The notes below the pieces were generated by a model. That model was not told the DNA's origin. It searched no databases and saw nothing but the letters and a program-made list of their open reading frames with translations. Positions 7,178 through 7,434 of a stretch of 7,434 bases of DNA are shown one piece after another; the stretch's first letter is position 1; the number at the start of each line of letters is the position of its first letter. Location of the stretch: NCBI GenBank assembly GCA_046728155.1, contig JBKPDY010000027.1, positions 1-7,434 of the forward strand. The letters are read 5' to 3'. This stretch comes from CAWDLX01 sp046728155. GTDB lineage: Bacteria; Actinomycetota; Actinomycetes; Mycobacteriales; Micromonosporaceae. The position numbers and the translations under genes are program-made.

Positions 7178-7434
7178 GTGCCCGGGACGCGAGCTCGACC
7201 GCGGCGCGCGCGGCGCTCCTCCAGCTTCATCCAAGAGGCACTCTTCGATGTGCCGGTACGGTCGGAGCGGCGGTACTACCGACAGATACTCGACGCGCTC
7301 ACCCGCTCTGGGTTCGGCTTCGCAGCACTCGACGCCGAGACGACGGTCTCCAGGCTCTTCGGGACGGTGTGGGCGGCTCAACCGGTGCCCCGGGACGGCA
7401 GCTTCGAGGAGGCGTTCGGCCTGGGGCTGGTTGA
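7178..7434 (+). CDS. Uncharacterised protein, N-terminal part (runs off the window)
   Basis: An open frame from GTG 7178 continues to the window end (85 complete codons). It begins with an Arg-rich stretch (VPGTRARPRRARRSSSF), then IQEALFDVPVRSERRYYRQI, LDALTRSGFGFAALDAETTV, SRLFGTVWAAQPV, PRDGSFEEAFGLGLV. Third codon positions are strongly G/C from about 7220 onward and the amino-acid pattern is protein-like, so the frame is real at least there. It is in the same frame as the preceding gene, separated by TGA and one codon. There is no clear ribosome-binding site, so translation may depend on reinitiation. Alternatively the gene starts at GTG 7171 (GTGA overlap) and a frameshift near 7220 separates the two. 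The family is not recognised. Confidence 0.6.
   Translation, partial: MPGTRARPRRARRSSSFIQEALFDVPVRSERRYYRQILDALTRSGFGFAALDAETTVSRLFGTVWAAQPVPRDGSFEEAFGLGLV

Noticed and set aside
7042..7434. 130-codon frame starting inside the 443-aa gene and ending at 7434
   Set aside because: It overlaps the real gene in another frame and is Arg/Gly-rich downstream. Only its part from GTG 7171 to about 7220 might matter, as discussed in the findings.

Overview
The window is high-GC DNA with GTG starts and the gene order [DUF2342-like metalloprotease tail] - tilS - hpt - ftsH - folE. That order is characteristic of Actinomycetota. The N-terminus of FtsH and the general style of the proteins suggest a Micromonosporaceae-type organism, but this is inference and not proof of taxonomy.

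Layout: (1) positions 1-79 hold the last codons of an upstream gene. (2) tilS (87-1130), hpt (1299-1871), ftsH (best start 2075, end 4216) and folE (4198-4947) run on the + strand as a housekeeping block. They cover tRNA-Ile lysidine synthesis, purine salvage, membrane proteolysis and the first step of pterin/folate synthesis. (3) folE meets a convergent minus-strand gene for an unrecognised three-helix membrane protein (4953-5681), with 5 bp between them. (4) A 161-bp divergent promoter region follows, then an unrecognised 443-residue soluble protein (5843-7174). Three bases after its stop, in the same reading frame, a further open frame starts at 7178 and leaves the window.

The most unusual object is in the tilS-hpt junction: two perfect tandem copies of a 77-bp sequence (1150-1226 and 1227-1303). 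Each copy encodes almost all of a 26-codon ORF, carries a GGAGG ribosome-binding site 9 nt before its terminal GTG, and ends in a GTGA stop/start overlap. The result is three start codons exactly 77 nt apart (ATG 1145, GTG 1222, GTG 1299), the last being the hpt start. The unit looks like a self-propagating translation-initiation cassette that can be added any number of times without breaking translation of the gene behind it. Removing 154 nt restores an ordinary tilS-hpt junction.

A second regulatory oddity lies in the 203-nt ftsH leader. A perfect 7-bp hairpin sits between a strong GGGAGG and the ATG, and only when it is folded is the ribosome-binding site at a normal distance (8 nt). A further pair of mutually exclusive hairpins lies upstream of it. 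No tRNA, rRNA, CRISPR array, transposase or prophage gene was seen.
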